Shown: positions 36,175-48,167 of the stretch, one piece after another
Numbering within the stretch: position 1 is the stretch's first letter
Layout of the letters: every line of letters begins with the position of its first letter
Origin: Anoplolepis gracilipes
Taxonomy: Eukaryota > Arthropoda > Insecta > Hymenoptera > Formicidae
Direction of reading: 5' to 3'
Assembly: GCF_047496725.1 (NCBI RefSeq)
Contig: NC_132986.1
Coordinates: 5,922,501 to 5,986,500 of the forward strand
Length of the DNA: 64,000 nt
Program-made: the position numbers and the translations under genes
The notes under the pieces: model-generated
What the model saw: only the letters and a program-made list of their open reading frames with translations
What the model was told of the DNA's origin: nothing
The model's database searches: none

Positions 36175-39100
36175 CATTTTTTCATTCTTATGCTTAATGA
36201 GAACACACTTTCTGTTACTTATAGAACAATGAACCTAATTAATTCGTTGAATATAGTTACATAATATCATGTGTGTGCTGTACTAACAAATGTATTATAT
36301 ATATTATGTTAAATATATAACTTTGTCATTATTTTTAACTTGTTAGCATATATATACCGATTTGTTAATTACACTTTTATATTATTCAACAAATAATTAA
36401 ATTGTTACAACAAATTGCTTAATAGTTCTACCTATAAATATTTATCTTTGCTGTGCCAAAAAAAGCAATATATGCATGATGAAGATAGATATGATGTTTG
36501 TAGGACGCGATCGAGATTTGCAAGCAATGCGCAATTAACAGCACTATCATTAACCTTTCCAATTGGAATATTCATCGTGCATATGGAACATTGCATTCAG
36601 CGCAATGTAAAACGGATATCGACGATAGAGTATAGTGGAATTGAAACGAACGTAATTAGATTCAGAGAAACAACTGTATTGAAGAACAATTGCGTACCCA
36701 GCACATAAAAAGAGGCAGAAATTTTCACAAATAAAAATTTGTGTTATCTGATGTTCGATCAAAAAAGATTGATAATTAAAATTCGATTTTTCATTAACAA
36801 AAATCTGATTTAATTTTTAAAAACTCGTCAAAGAAATAGATGACTCTACATGACAGGGATATTCCGTAATAAATTGATCAAAGTTTATCGAATGTAACGT
36901 TTTGATAGTGCAGGAATCACTTTACCGCCATTGTTGGCGGGGAACACGAACGGGGGTAGAGAGCGCAAAAGAGTAAGAAAAAATGATAGAAATTCCCATG
37001 CGACGGTGGATTATAAGAAATATCTGGCGCCGTTTCGCAAACTGTCTTAGTTGGATTTGCAACGTCGTTCATTGTTGCGCGAACTTTTGTCGAGCGTCGT
37101 CTTCTACGAGGCGCCGATTGGCGGGCGCAACTAGATCGGGCCTGGGAAGATTGCAAAAGCAGGAATTCTTATGTTAGCGGCCGGCCAACAATGGAGCGGT
37201 CGCGATTGTCGAATCCGCTCCAGATTCACGCGCTCGGGAGACAGCGGGACCCGCGCGAGCGTTCGCGCGACCCGCCGGCTAATTGTCGTAATTAGTTCGT
37301 CGCGTTTTGCGCGTCTCACTTTTGTCCAGTCTAGCTCTAACTAACGTGATAACGTGAGACTGCGAATATCATTAAAGCATGCAACAATCAACTGCGAATG
37401 CTAAAAATTGAACATTTATTTATATTAATAATTTCACCTCGTATTTAAATAAATACTGTTAGAAATATATGAAAATTAGATGTGAGGTTTTTTCTAATTA
37501 TTAATTCAAATTAACTTAAAATTCTCTACATTTACATACATTTTAATGAAGATTATGTATCTAATAATTTTTATTTTATCTCTCAAATATTCTTTTCATT
37601 AATTATTCGTAGAGGTATTGAATAGTAAACAGCAATTAAACTATGAAATAACATCAGAGAAAGCAAAAAAGAATAAAAATATAAAAATGGTCGTAAAATC
37701 TATTTTTAAATATACGTCTCTCTATTTAAAACTCTCACGGGAGGTATTTAGTCACCGTATTTATAAAATTCACACAATCTTATCTTTATTTCTATTAAAA
37801 ATCATTATTTTTTTTTAAATTTTTTCTTAAAAAATCTCCTTTCTGACTTATAAATTTAACACTAAATTATTTTTAATATTTTGATTAATTATTTTGTATC
37901 TCGAGAGCAAAAAATCCGACATTTTCTGCTCTTCTTCTCGACACCAATTTATTTTCGGCGTAGCGTCATACATATATCAAGATATCCGCTTGTTATCAGC
38001 ATATCTCACACAATTCTCGCGCTACTCTTTTCGCCCCTCTTTTCGTTTTCTTTGTTTTTCCTCCTGCCATAATACTGTACGGCGTTTTGTCCCGGTTACT
38101 CTAGCGGAATGGTGTCAGTTACATAAGGACTCCTGCCGTGCCCAGAAGTGTCAGAGGATCACTAGAGAGGGAGATCGTCCGTTCTAGAGGGGATAAACTG
38201 AGAAAAGGAGAGAGGATCCTCGGCGAGCGAGTAAAAACGACCACACGGATCAGAAAGAGAGGCATGAAATAGAGATTGAAAGAAAGGAGTGAGACAAAGA
38301 GAGGTCAGAGAAAGAATCAGATAGAGAGAATTCTATAAGGAGGGAGACCCAATGAACGAGGAGACTGGACGAAAATCGACCAATTGCAAGTTGGTACCGC
38401 CATGGCACTTTTTAAGAACCACCATAAGAGGGGCGAAGAGGTGAAAAAAGTGAAAGTTTGCACCAACGCTGTGAGCAGTCCTCCATCCCTTCTTCTTCGT
38501 TAACCCCCGTCCTTCACTCTTCCCTTCCCACAATCGATGCTAGTCTCTCTTTCCTCCTCTCCATCTCGTTCAACATTCGCTCGATTTTCAACATTTTTTT
38601 TCTAGGCTATCATCATCTGCGTCACGTTTGATTCTAAGTTTTTTCTTCGAGAATAAGATTAATGTTCTATTCCATGTTCACTTTCTATCTATCATTGATT
38701 CTTTTATGCCATCGTCATAAATGATTCTCTATCACTTTATAATATCTTATAATGCCAGAAAAGGAACGCATCATCTCTTAACTATATATATTTTTTTTAA
38801 ATATAATAGCTAATATTCATCATAGTTTTAAAGATATTTGTTCTTTAAGGATTTTGTATTTAAAAATCGAGTAAAAAAATGTAAACTTCTAATTTTTCAA
38901 AATAACATTTCATAAATATGTAATACATATATTCTATATGTACATATGTTTTATGTAATAGAAAATGTTATGCCTAATATACTTTATATAAAGTAAATTA
39001 TAAAATCTTTATTTAATATTTTAGTAAAGTTGAATTTTTAATATTTTAAAAACATCAATCATTTGTATCACTAAATTGTATTTTTCCATTACTAGAAGAT

Positions 39101-39246
39101 ACAGAAAATATTATAAAATAAAATAGAAATATATTATTGTTATTTTTATAAAACCTATGTGACAAAATACTATAATGATGTTTTAGAAAAAAAGCAAAAA
39201 AAGCGAATTTTACGTAATAAATCACATAATATCATTAGTTATATAT
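36167..39246. other. non-coding stretch with patches at 36900-37330 and 37900-38580
   Basis: AT-rich flanks. The second patch is pyrimidine-rich, then becomes GA-rich around 38190-38340. It holds a Blimp-1-like AGTGAAAGT at 38449-38457. Frames are short and unassigned. Confidence 0.45.
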
Positions 39247-39369
39247 TAGGTGATACTTTCCATTTAGCGACACAAATTGACACAAGCGTCATTCTGTCTT
39301 TTTTCAACATCCAGTGACAACATAGAATGACACTAGTATCAACTTGTGTCGCTAAATGAAAAGCATCTA
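39247..39369. mobile_element. short MITE with TA target duplication
   Basis: Inverted arms occupy about 39249-39300 and 39318-39367. Both contain CATTTAGCGACACAA, then related TTGACAC/TTGATAC and GTCATTCT blocks. TA stands at both outer edges (39247-39248 and 39368-39369). A Tc1/mariner-type non-autonomous element would leave this TA pair. There is no coding capacity; frames across it are artefacts. Confidence 0.6.
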
Positions 39370-42300
39370 GTGAAATCAAATGCCTAAAATATAATATAAA
39401 TATTTTTTTCGCTTTTTTTGTCATACTACATGCACGATTTACGGAATGCAATACAACAATGCAAAAAATAGGCATTTTCATGACATGGGAGATTATAAAA
39501 ATGACGATACATTTTCGTATGTGCCTTTCCCATTCTCAAGTCGAGGTCGCCCGAGCGAAATCGAGTAACGAGATCAACGCCAACCTACTTCCGGCAGACA
39601 TACGGGCTACTCAGTAACCGCGACGTGCGAACTGTTTGTTCCTGTCAGCCAAGTGACTTCTCGACAAAGTCTCGGCGTCGTCAACGGAGCAGAGCACGAC
39701 GAAGCGAACGAACGACCACGGTACTCCAGCGCGGCGCCCTCGATTTCACTTTCATTACGAGGCCGACGAAGCGCTTCGCTCATTCACTCTCGTCCGTACG
39801 TATTTGCGTACACACGTACCAATATATGTAACCGAGTATGCACGTACTTAATCCCGTACTTTATTTTTGTTATCACGGTCTCATTATCGCTCATAAAAAT
39901 AGATATGTGCCCTCAGCGAGGAGGAAATCCGCGATCAGCGAGAACTGAAACTTTTCACAGAAACAAATCTGAATTTAGATATCTCAGAGTCGGAGTGCGA
40001 GAGACAAACACTATTGTGCAAGTTTAATAATAAAAGTAAATTAAATATGTCCGCTTTTTATCAATACTTTTCACATTAAAACATGACCGAAACGAGCCTC
40101 TGAAAATAGTGCTAAATTTTCTTAATCATAAAGCGAAATTCTCGTCGCGAAAATCATAATGCATTCACATTCAAACAATAATCATAATACATTATTAACA
40201 CACAATCGCAGATACCTTTCTGTTTTTATAGGAAGACAATTTCTGGGTTAATAGCGCGCCCTGAATTCTAAACAGTGGTTAGGGCATATCACTTGATCAT
40301 TGATGTACCTCCAACTTTGACATTTAAATCCTAATTATTTTATATATACATAGCTAACGAAGCTAAAGTTAACTCATCATAAATCCGTGTAATGGATTAT
40401 CCAGTATATTGAATTACTTGAAAAAATTCTTGGTTTAAAGTTCTTGCTATTATGTTTTTTTCACGATTTCATTTCTCTGTACCATAGAATTTTACAATCG
40501 TCATCGAGGGTAATGTGCGATAAATAACAGTCCTTTGCCAGCATGCTAAAAGTAGCACTTTTCGTCAAGTCAGCTAAACATCATTGACGTAATATCATCA
40601 AATTCGCGGGTGTCGTAATCTAATTGCAGATAGAAATTTTGTGCCAGCTACAGCGTTAAATTGAGTTCGAAGAAAACTGTGTTTGGAATAAAAACTTTTA
40701 ATACTGTATAATATTATCTTCTATATAATACTAATAAAGAAAGTTTTATATTTACAGTGATTTTTTATTATTTCTTTGCAAATATTTGAAAATTTGCAAA
40801 TAATCTTATAATATTAATTCAGAATACTAATGTTATTAATAACTTCTTCATGAATATTTAAATAAATGGACTAAATATATATGTAATTCGGTTTAAAACT
40901 CATATTTTCCTCTATAAGAAATATTTTCATTACCGCAAATTGCAAGAAAATTACTGTCTTTGTTTAACTCAATTTATACTTTACACAATATGTTTTTAAA
41001 AGATAATGAAGAAAATTAATCTTCTTCGGTAAGACGCCTAAATATTTTTACCTCTGAAGTGCTAGACGATTACTATGAAAACATACGTATCTATTGTTAG
41101 AACACAACATCGATAATATTTTCGATGTAATATGTTCTAATAATTATATATATTTATGTTCATAGAGAATACTATTATTAATTTGTTTACATCTAATTCG
41201 ATAATAAAAAGTAGTTCTTCCTTTAAAAATTTGTAATCTATTTAAAATAATTCTACAGGAAAGTTGTTATATAAATATAAAAAATATAATGTAATATTTA
41301 ATATTTCAGTGCGATAACATTTTAATAGTTTGTAAGATAATAGAATAATATCACAATTTTTAATTTTGAAACAACTTCTTCAACATTTTAACACAAACGA
41401 TATATTTTATCGATAATACATATTTAGAAAACAGTTCCAATCTTCTGTACGTTGTCTTCAGATAACAGTAAATTGTTTCACTGTGCAAAATTTCTTGTTA
41501 TCAACAAATAGTTGGCAATAATCTCAGGTAAAGTTTTTTACAACTGCTGAAACGGAAATTGTTCTAGGTAAACCGCACGGTGAGTGATTTTTCTTATTAG
41601 CAATGTATGTTTTTTTTAACATTTTTTTAAACATTTACGTTACGTATTTAATTAAACGTATTAAACGTAAAAAAGTTTGAAAAAAATCATCTCATCATCT
41701 AAGCATTTGATTATTGAAATATTACGTACACTGATTTAATAAAGACAATTATAAATTCGACATATAACATTCTGCGTTGAATATTCGCGGACGATAATGA
41801 ATTTATTTTAACAATTTTCATTAATTTATAAATAATTTTCTAAACATTGTATTACAATTAAAAAGTAACAACATAATGTAACGTAATAAAGTAACTCTCA
41901 AGATATTTTATAGAAACATGCTAACATATTCATTAATGCTTCAGCTTTTTATTTGATCTGAACAGCCAATATATCACTCTGTTGCATTAGTCAATAGCAA
42001 AACATTTGTTTTGGATGGAAAAACCCGCTGTAAATTTCATGTGCTTGCATGTTGATTATTGTGCGATCAATATTAATATAAACATTATAAATGGAGAGAT
42101 CAATATATGCCATAGCCATTCTAACGTATTGCTAATCACAATACACATTTTCAAAAATAATATAAAATACTCATAATCAGTATGTTTTTTTCAATTATAG
42201 ATATTAACAAATGAGCCACGACAAAAGCATCGCCCTAAAAATATTTTTAAAATGAGTAGATTTTCTTAGAAGCAAAAATATTTAATTTTCGAATTTTTCA

Positions 42301-43281
42301 ATATAACTCAGTTATTCGAAAAATTCAAACATGATTAGCAGAACTCTTCTCTCAAATGCCATAAAATTAAATATCAAATTTATCGGATATAGTTACTCGA
42401 AATTTATTCTAAATATTTCAAATTTAATAGTATTTACATTTTATCGTTAAGGAGCTACAGTTAAATTGGATAACGATCGGATAAAAGAGTCCGCGCGAGA
42501 TTCTTTCTAATAATAAAACCAACAAAAAAACACAGGATCTGTGCCTAATACGGCAAGCTAACGTTAGGAAAGAGATAGCGAGAGGGGGACGTCAAGAGGG
42601 ATCTACATAATCGGTGAAAGTAACTTGCTCACTACCTTGGCCTTAAGTTAACGGATAAACGAAGTATGTACAGACTGGCTTAACGGCTGTATTCCATAAC
42701 GGGGCATGTAACGTAACGTCACTGTATCGCTTTTACCGCAGACGCGAACACTTCACATACAAGCCCGCCTTCATCGAAGTGGGTTGGCTCACGAAGCAAG
42801 ATTCATGCATGCGATTCGTTTCGAGCTTACAGCATGTACATACTTGCGCGTGCTTTATTCAAAAACGAAGGCCAAGGCCGTCGTTGTCTTCGTCGTCGTC
42901 GGTGTTGACAACGACGTTGTCAGAATCGTGCGTTGCGATTCAATAGCATCTCCTATGAACTATGAAGCTTCCATAGAGCGATTTGTAGTATCTTTTCATA
43001 AATATGTTGTAATTAATAAAGTATACGATGATACGTGAATTATAAGGCGCACTCAAGGCAGAAAAAATAAAAATCGTAAAGAGAAACTGGACAAATTGAT
43101 AAAATATAACTTTATAATTTCTTAATTTTTTTTTTTAAATTAATGCTATCGCTCTTTTGAGCTTTGAAATTTAATATGACAGATAAGACACCAAAAAGAT
43201 GAATTAAATCAATATTTTGATATATGCTATTGAAGTATGTTGTAAGCTTCTTAATCATAGCCCGTCACGTCCTGTTTGATT
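39370..43281. other. non-coding stretch with patches at 39520-40000 and 42440-42960
   Basis: Between the patches, 40.0-42.4 kb is AT-rich with nothing recognised. GGTGAAAGT occurs at 42613-42621. The 124-codon and 68-codon frames near 39.6-40.0 kb overlap in different frames and are not recognised. Confidence 0.5.
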
Positions 43282-43860
43282 AGTAAAACTGTTTCTACTG
43301 ATTAACAAACCTCTCGTTTAAATTCTCGTGCAGAAAGAGCAATCCGATATGTACGCGACCGCGTACATGATATCTACAACTATAACGTCGACATGTCGCT
43401 AGTAATGCCGTAACCTTGACTCTGGTTAGCCAAGCAGCTGGCTGCTAGGCCAGGAATAAGCTCAATGCGCGGTTACCATGTTCCGCTGCTAATATTAGCG
43501 AACGCAGTTGTATGTACTACGAGTGACCGAATGACCGACGTTCGTGCTCGTTGTATCCATCTCACAAGTTCCTTCTCGCAAAATCGCGATCAAGATAGGA
43601 AATAATCAACGAGAACCATCCCAAAAGAATTGAAAAAAACTATTGTGAACAAATGTAACAGAAAATACGCGAAAGAAACAATTAATTTTTAAGTGCGAAA
43701 ACTTTTTTCAAGATACATATCGATATAAAAAAATAATAAATTTAAAAAATAATAAATTAAGTTAAAAAAATATAAATTCTGATTTTTTCACATCCAGACG
43801 ATTATTTCCGATATTTTATATCACACGAGATAATTGTTAATCAGTAGAAACAGTTTTACT
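43282..43860. mobile_element. 579-bp element with perfect 27-bp inverted-repeat ends
   Basis: Bases 43282-43308 and 43834-43860 are exact reverse complements (outer end AGTAAAACTGTTTC). A weaker match including TCTCGT continues inwards. The interior has a CpG-rich block and a palindromic ATGTACGCG-AC-CGCGTACAT. No transposase and no clear target duplication are seen. It is most simply a MITE, but a CpG-rich interior is unusual for one, so it may instead be a regulatory block that acquired inverted flanks. Confidence 0.55.
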
Positions 43861-44341
43861 GTTGTCAGACGATAAGTTGTAAAAAATAAGAAAAATTGCA
43901 TAAAAATTGCATAAAAATAAAAAATATTTTTAGAAACAATTGAAAATAAATTAAAGACGAATAGTCGTAGATATGAAGCTTACCGCAAAAGTTCATGAAT
44001 GATGGGTTCAGACAGTTATCAGATGCAATAATATACATAAAGTCATGCATAGCATTAGAGTATTCATAGCACATGTCAATAGATTGCATACATAACAACT
44101 GATCCAGTTACATAATATACGCATGATAGAGAACTTGCCTCATACACCAAAAATGCAAGAAATGAAAATCATTATCTATCGTAATAATAAAAAATATTTT
44201 CTCTGATATTTTATAATCAATATTTACAAAGAATACGGTCTAAGAAAATTAATACACAGCAGTTGTTTACTATCTGGAATAAAACGAGTCGCGCGACTGA
44301 TGTAATGGAATATAACTTATATACTGATACTTGTGTAAACG

Positions 44342-44343
<2 letters not shown>
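43861..44343. other. AT-rich stretch, nothing recognised
   Basis: A 77-codon minus-strand frame (43865-44098) has no recognised motif. Confidence 0.45.

Positions 44344-44382
<39 letters not shown>
44344..44382. repeat. (AT)n microsatellite
   Basis: TA dinucleotide run of about 19 units. Confidence 0.95.
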
Positions 44383-44384
<2 letters not shown>

Positions 44385-44673
44385 ACTTTACGAATGGAAT
44401 CGTCGGAAGGTCAGAGGACGTCGTCTGTGTGGATCGACAGACTATATCTGCTAATTATATTGTCTTATGCTGCACATAATCTATCGTTCATTACGAACGA
44501 AGGTCAAAGGTGATTCGATCATATTCCTGTTCCATTCCTAGAAGTAAAATTATGATAATTTGCAAATTTATCCGGATTTCTCCGAATTTCTAAGGAGGTA
44601 TTTAAAAATTAACACGCGCGTATATTTATTAATCAAAAACCATTATTAAATACAATTCACTTGTTCATTGAAC

Positions 44674-44679
44674 TTTATT
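44674..44679 (-). terminator. polyadenylation signal AATAAA for the minus-strand coding remnant
   Basis: On the minus strand AATAAA lies 40 bp downstream of the TAA at 44719-44721, which supports reading 44719-44949 as a former 3'-terminal exon. AATAAA is common in AT-rich DNA, so alone it proves little. Confidence 0.3.
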
Positions 44680-44718
44680 TGATGCAAAAAAGAATGTGAT
44701 TAAAAACAACTTTAATAA

Positions 44719-44949
44719 TTAACAGTTGCAGTTATTTTCCACATCATTTTCAACAGGCAAACACTGTGGTAATTCATCTGTCATGGGATTAAATGTTGGC
44801 GGACGGGGATTTATATTTACAAACTCACTTTTACCATTACATTAAAATAAGGTCTTATCACCCAAATTATGGAAGACTCTATATCTCGTGACATGATAGG
44901 GCACAAACAGTCTTCCACGATATGTGTTCAATCTTTCTGTTCGTATAAT
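44719..44949 (-). pseudogene. 3'-terminal coding remnant with an internal stop codon
   Basis: On the minus strand one frame stays open from 44949 to a TAA at 44719-44721, broken only by one TAA at 44842-44844. It has strongly protein-like composition on both sides of the break: LFVPYHVTRYRVFHNLGDKT before it, then NPRPPTFNPMTDELPQCLP, ending NNCNC. The upstream side runs into stops and then a (TA)n tract (44970-44993), so the 5' part of the gene is missing. The CXC tail could be a prenylation signal if the protein was ever made; this is speculation. I do not recognise the family. It may be a decayed host gene exon, a transposon fragment, or a live exon with stop-codon readthrough. Confidence 0.35.
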
Positions 44950-44969
44950 TCACTACTAGATTTGCCAAG

Positions 44970-44993
44970 CATATATATATATATATATATATA
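44970..44993. repeat. (AT)n microsatellite
   Basis: TA dinucleotide run just upstream (minus-strand sense) of the coding remnant. Confidence 0.95.
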
Positions 44994-47900
44994 AAATACG
45001 ATAAAAAGTAATATTTATTTTAAAAATATAATTGATATTTATTCATATTAATTTGACTCAGAAATTTATTATCGTGCTATAAATTTTTCTAAAATTATAG
45101 TCGATTAAAATGCATTCGCGTAAGATAAAATATTTTACGCGTTGTATCAAATGTCTTTTTTATTTCTTATATCATATTTACACCGAAAACGTCCTGAGTC
45201 ATGTTAGGTCAAATCTAATAAATACGACATAATGGCAAGTTAAATTATAGCACTTGATTAAATTTGTTATTCAATTTTGTCGGAAAGGAAAATATAATGT
45301 ATCAAAGGAAATTCTTTTTTTTTTTTTTTTTTATCTTATTGAAATGCATTTCGAATTTTTAATTTTATCCAATAGACAGTTTCTTATTTCGTATTATCGT
45401 AAAATCTCGCCACGTTACGTTGATGTGAAATACATCGCGAATGCGTCTTTCTGAGACGGATGGCTGATGCAACCTAAGAAATACTTTTCAGGGACATCGA
45501 TGCGCGCAATCGACGGCGTTCGCAAAGGGACGTCGCGACGCGGGGTATAGAGGCGAAGATTGGCCCCCGAAGGAGGAAGGGGGGCCGCGACGCAATACGA
45601 CGCCTTTGTCGCGAAGTGGCTCCTCGCAGGCGGCTTTATCACGCGAGTTATCGCTGACGACCGCAGCGACGGTAGGCAACGAGGCGAGGAGGAGGGAGAT
45701 CTCGCGCTCTAAAGAAAACGAAAAAAAATATAAAACGATAACCCCCGGGGAGTCGCGTTATTACTGGAAGCTACTGACGCAATGAAAATGAGCGATAGAC
45801 GTCGCAGGGGGTCCGTGTTGGGTCGTTGTTATTGCCATTTTCCACTCTGTCTCCCGCGAATGTCCCCTGCGCTACCCCGAGACCCCTTTGACTGATAAAC
45901 ATTCGTCGCCTTTGAACCCCCTTCCTTCCACAAGATCGCGCACCATGCATTTTATTACCGCAAAATTATCATGATTCGACGTCAAACGTCACATTTCTCC
46001 TGACGATGTTCGATGATGAAATCTCGATACTTAATTGCTTACTTATTCTGTTAGTCCACTAAATTCGGAAATGTGAATCTGTTAGTAGCGAAAAAGAGAG
46101 ATAAGACACTTGTATACATCTCGCACTTTAGAATTTTTCGAGCGCGGAACACTATCAATAAGATAACGAGTTAATATTATAATATTAAAATGTACTTTTT
46201 TATATAATATAGATTAAATTTCTCCTAATTTTTTAAATGCGCAGAAGATACATCACTAAAAAATTATATAAGCATGTATTTTTAAAAGTGATGAAAAGAA
46301 TATAAAAAAATGTCTTTAATATATTAACAATAAGTAATAATTAATTTTCTATCATTCTTGTGTTTCTGGTTTTTTGCAATTAAATATGTATTGTTTTTCT
46401 CTGTTTTCTGAAATAAAATATACCGATTATGACTCAATGTTCAGCTCTGTTGTTTTTATGCGTTATATTTTCCAGTGTTACGATAGTTATGTGATATATG
46501 TAGTTTAATTCTGTGTAAACAATCATTATACAATAACAATTATACAATAACATCTATTTTTACTTTTTTATATTTACGAATTTCCGTTAAAGAAACATAC
46601 GTGCGTCAATATGTATTATCTGCAACATAGCACGTCAGAAGCAACATAAACTACATAACACAGTACAAACACGAAAATAAAGATATTCTTTTGGGATAGC
46701 ATTTAGTAAAATTAAGTTTCGCAATATCCGTTAAAATATAATGTATGATAAGAATAATACCAAACTTTAAATTATTTTTTCATATTATAAATAGAAATAA
46801 ATATTTTTTTATTTAAAATAATAAAATTAAATTAAAATTTTTATATTATAAAATACGAAATTATTTTCGCGCAACACACATTTATTTTATAACTAAAATG
46901 TAATTACAAAAGTAATGGTGAATCTTGTGATTCTCATTGTATAATACACACGCAATGAAGCTTGTTAATTGTATGTAATTGATATGTAAATAATTAATCG
47001 CAAGCTACGTTACGTTTTAAAAATGAGTAATATTTAATTTGCATAAGGAAAAACGGTTGCATGAGATACAATGGTATATTTTTGGATAGAAAATAAAATG
47101 ATAATCTTCATCCTTCCGATAATTCTTATCCGCGTTGTATGATAACTTTCAACTTGAATATAATTAATCGTCTATTCTTTTATATCGCGTGCTTTTTGCA
47201 TGTCTGCACTTATATCTTTACTTCACGCCTTGACCCAAAGCATCGATATCAAATTCATCCGGTGATTATGTCCAACCAATTATTTCCAGAAACTTTTGGA
47301 TAAAAGCTGATGACTGTAAGGAACATCGATAAGCCAACTGCAGAATTTTTGCAATTATAAACACATGATATTTACGATGATCAATTGCAAACTTCCCTTT
47401 AAAAGTTGCCTCTTGTCAAGACTCTAACTTGTTAAAAAAAAAGTTCATCACCGAATATTCTGCCACATTGCGTATGCAAATATTGATACTGAAATTAACT
47501 TCTTCCTTCAACACCTAACTCAAGGCGAGATTAGAATGACGTTTTTCTCATCTTGTCGTACCAAACTTTTTCATACACGTCGATCAAAAACAAATCGAAT
47601 TCCAGAGAAGTCCTGAATTCGCATTGAAATGGAAAGTTGGCAGAATTTAGCCGGTTTGCGTGTGATGCAATTATTCCAAGAAAGCTTGTCCGCGTAAACG
47701 ATGACCATACAAATTCCGGAACGCACTCCGACCCCTCGATCAAGTCGCACGCATCTACTTCGCTCAAAGTAGGTTACGGTTCTTGCCGTTTCCTCGTAAA
47801 ACCCCCTACGTGCATACTACACGCACCTACTTTTATAAGGCCCACTCCGTGCCTACGTGTTCCTTCCGTACGACGTAGGCACACGTTCGTGCACGGTGTG

Positions 47901-48147
47901 ACGAGTCAGCATCGACCGGGATTTCGACATAAATCTCGAGGTATTCCCTGATGTGGCTACCGCTAATCGAACGCAGCTACTTCGCGTCATCGTCACTTCG
48001 ATTGTCCTTGACGTTTAAATACAATTGTGAGCACGAAGCATTACGTGTCCCATTGTACACTGATATCTTCATTTGCATTATTATTTCAGCGCAACTAATT
48101 TCTCTTCCGCGCGTTTATTTATTTCTTTTACTTAATATGTGTTTTAG
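44994..48147. other. non-coding stretch with patches at 45400-45960 and 47220-47960
   Basis: A poly-T run lies at 45314-45332. The first patch has an acceptor-like TACTTTTCAG (ending 45491) followed by a 98-codon frame to TGA at 45783-45785. It is arginine/serine-rich and not recognised, and the opposite strand is also open. 46.0-47.2 kb is AT-rich and empty. A minus-strand 78-codon frame at 47531-47767 is unassigned. Confidence 0.4.
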
Positions 48148-48167
48148 AAAAAAAAAAAAAAAAAAAA
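48148..48167. repeat. poly-A run
   Basis: About 20 consecutive A bases, with no gene end recognised before it. Confidence 0.9.

Noticed and set aside
38071..38090. TAATACTGT resembling the 5' end of miR-8/200
   Set aside because: The match stops after nine bases and no hairpin surrounds it.
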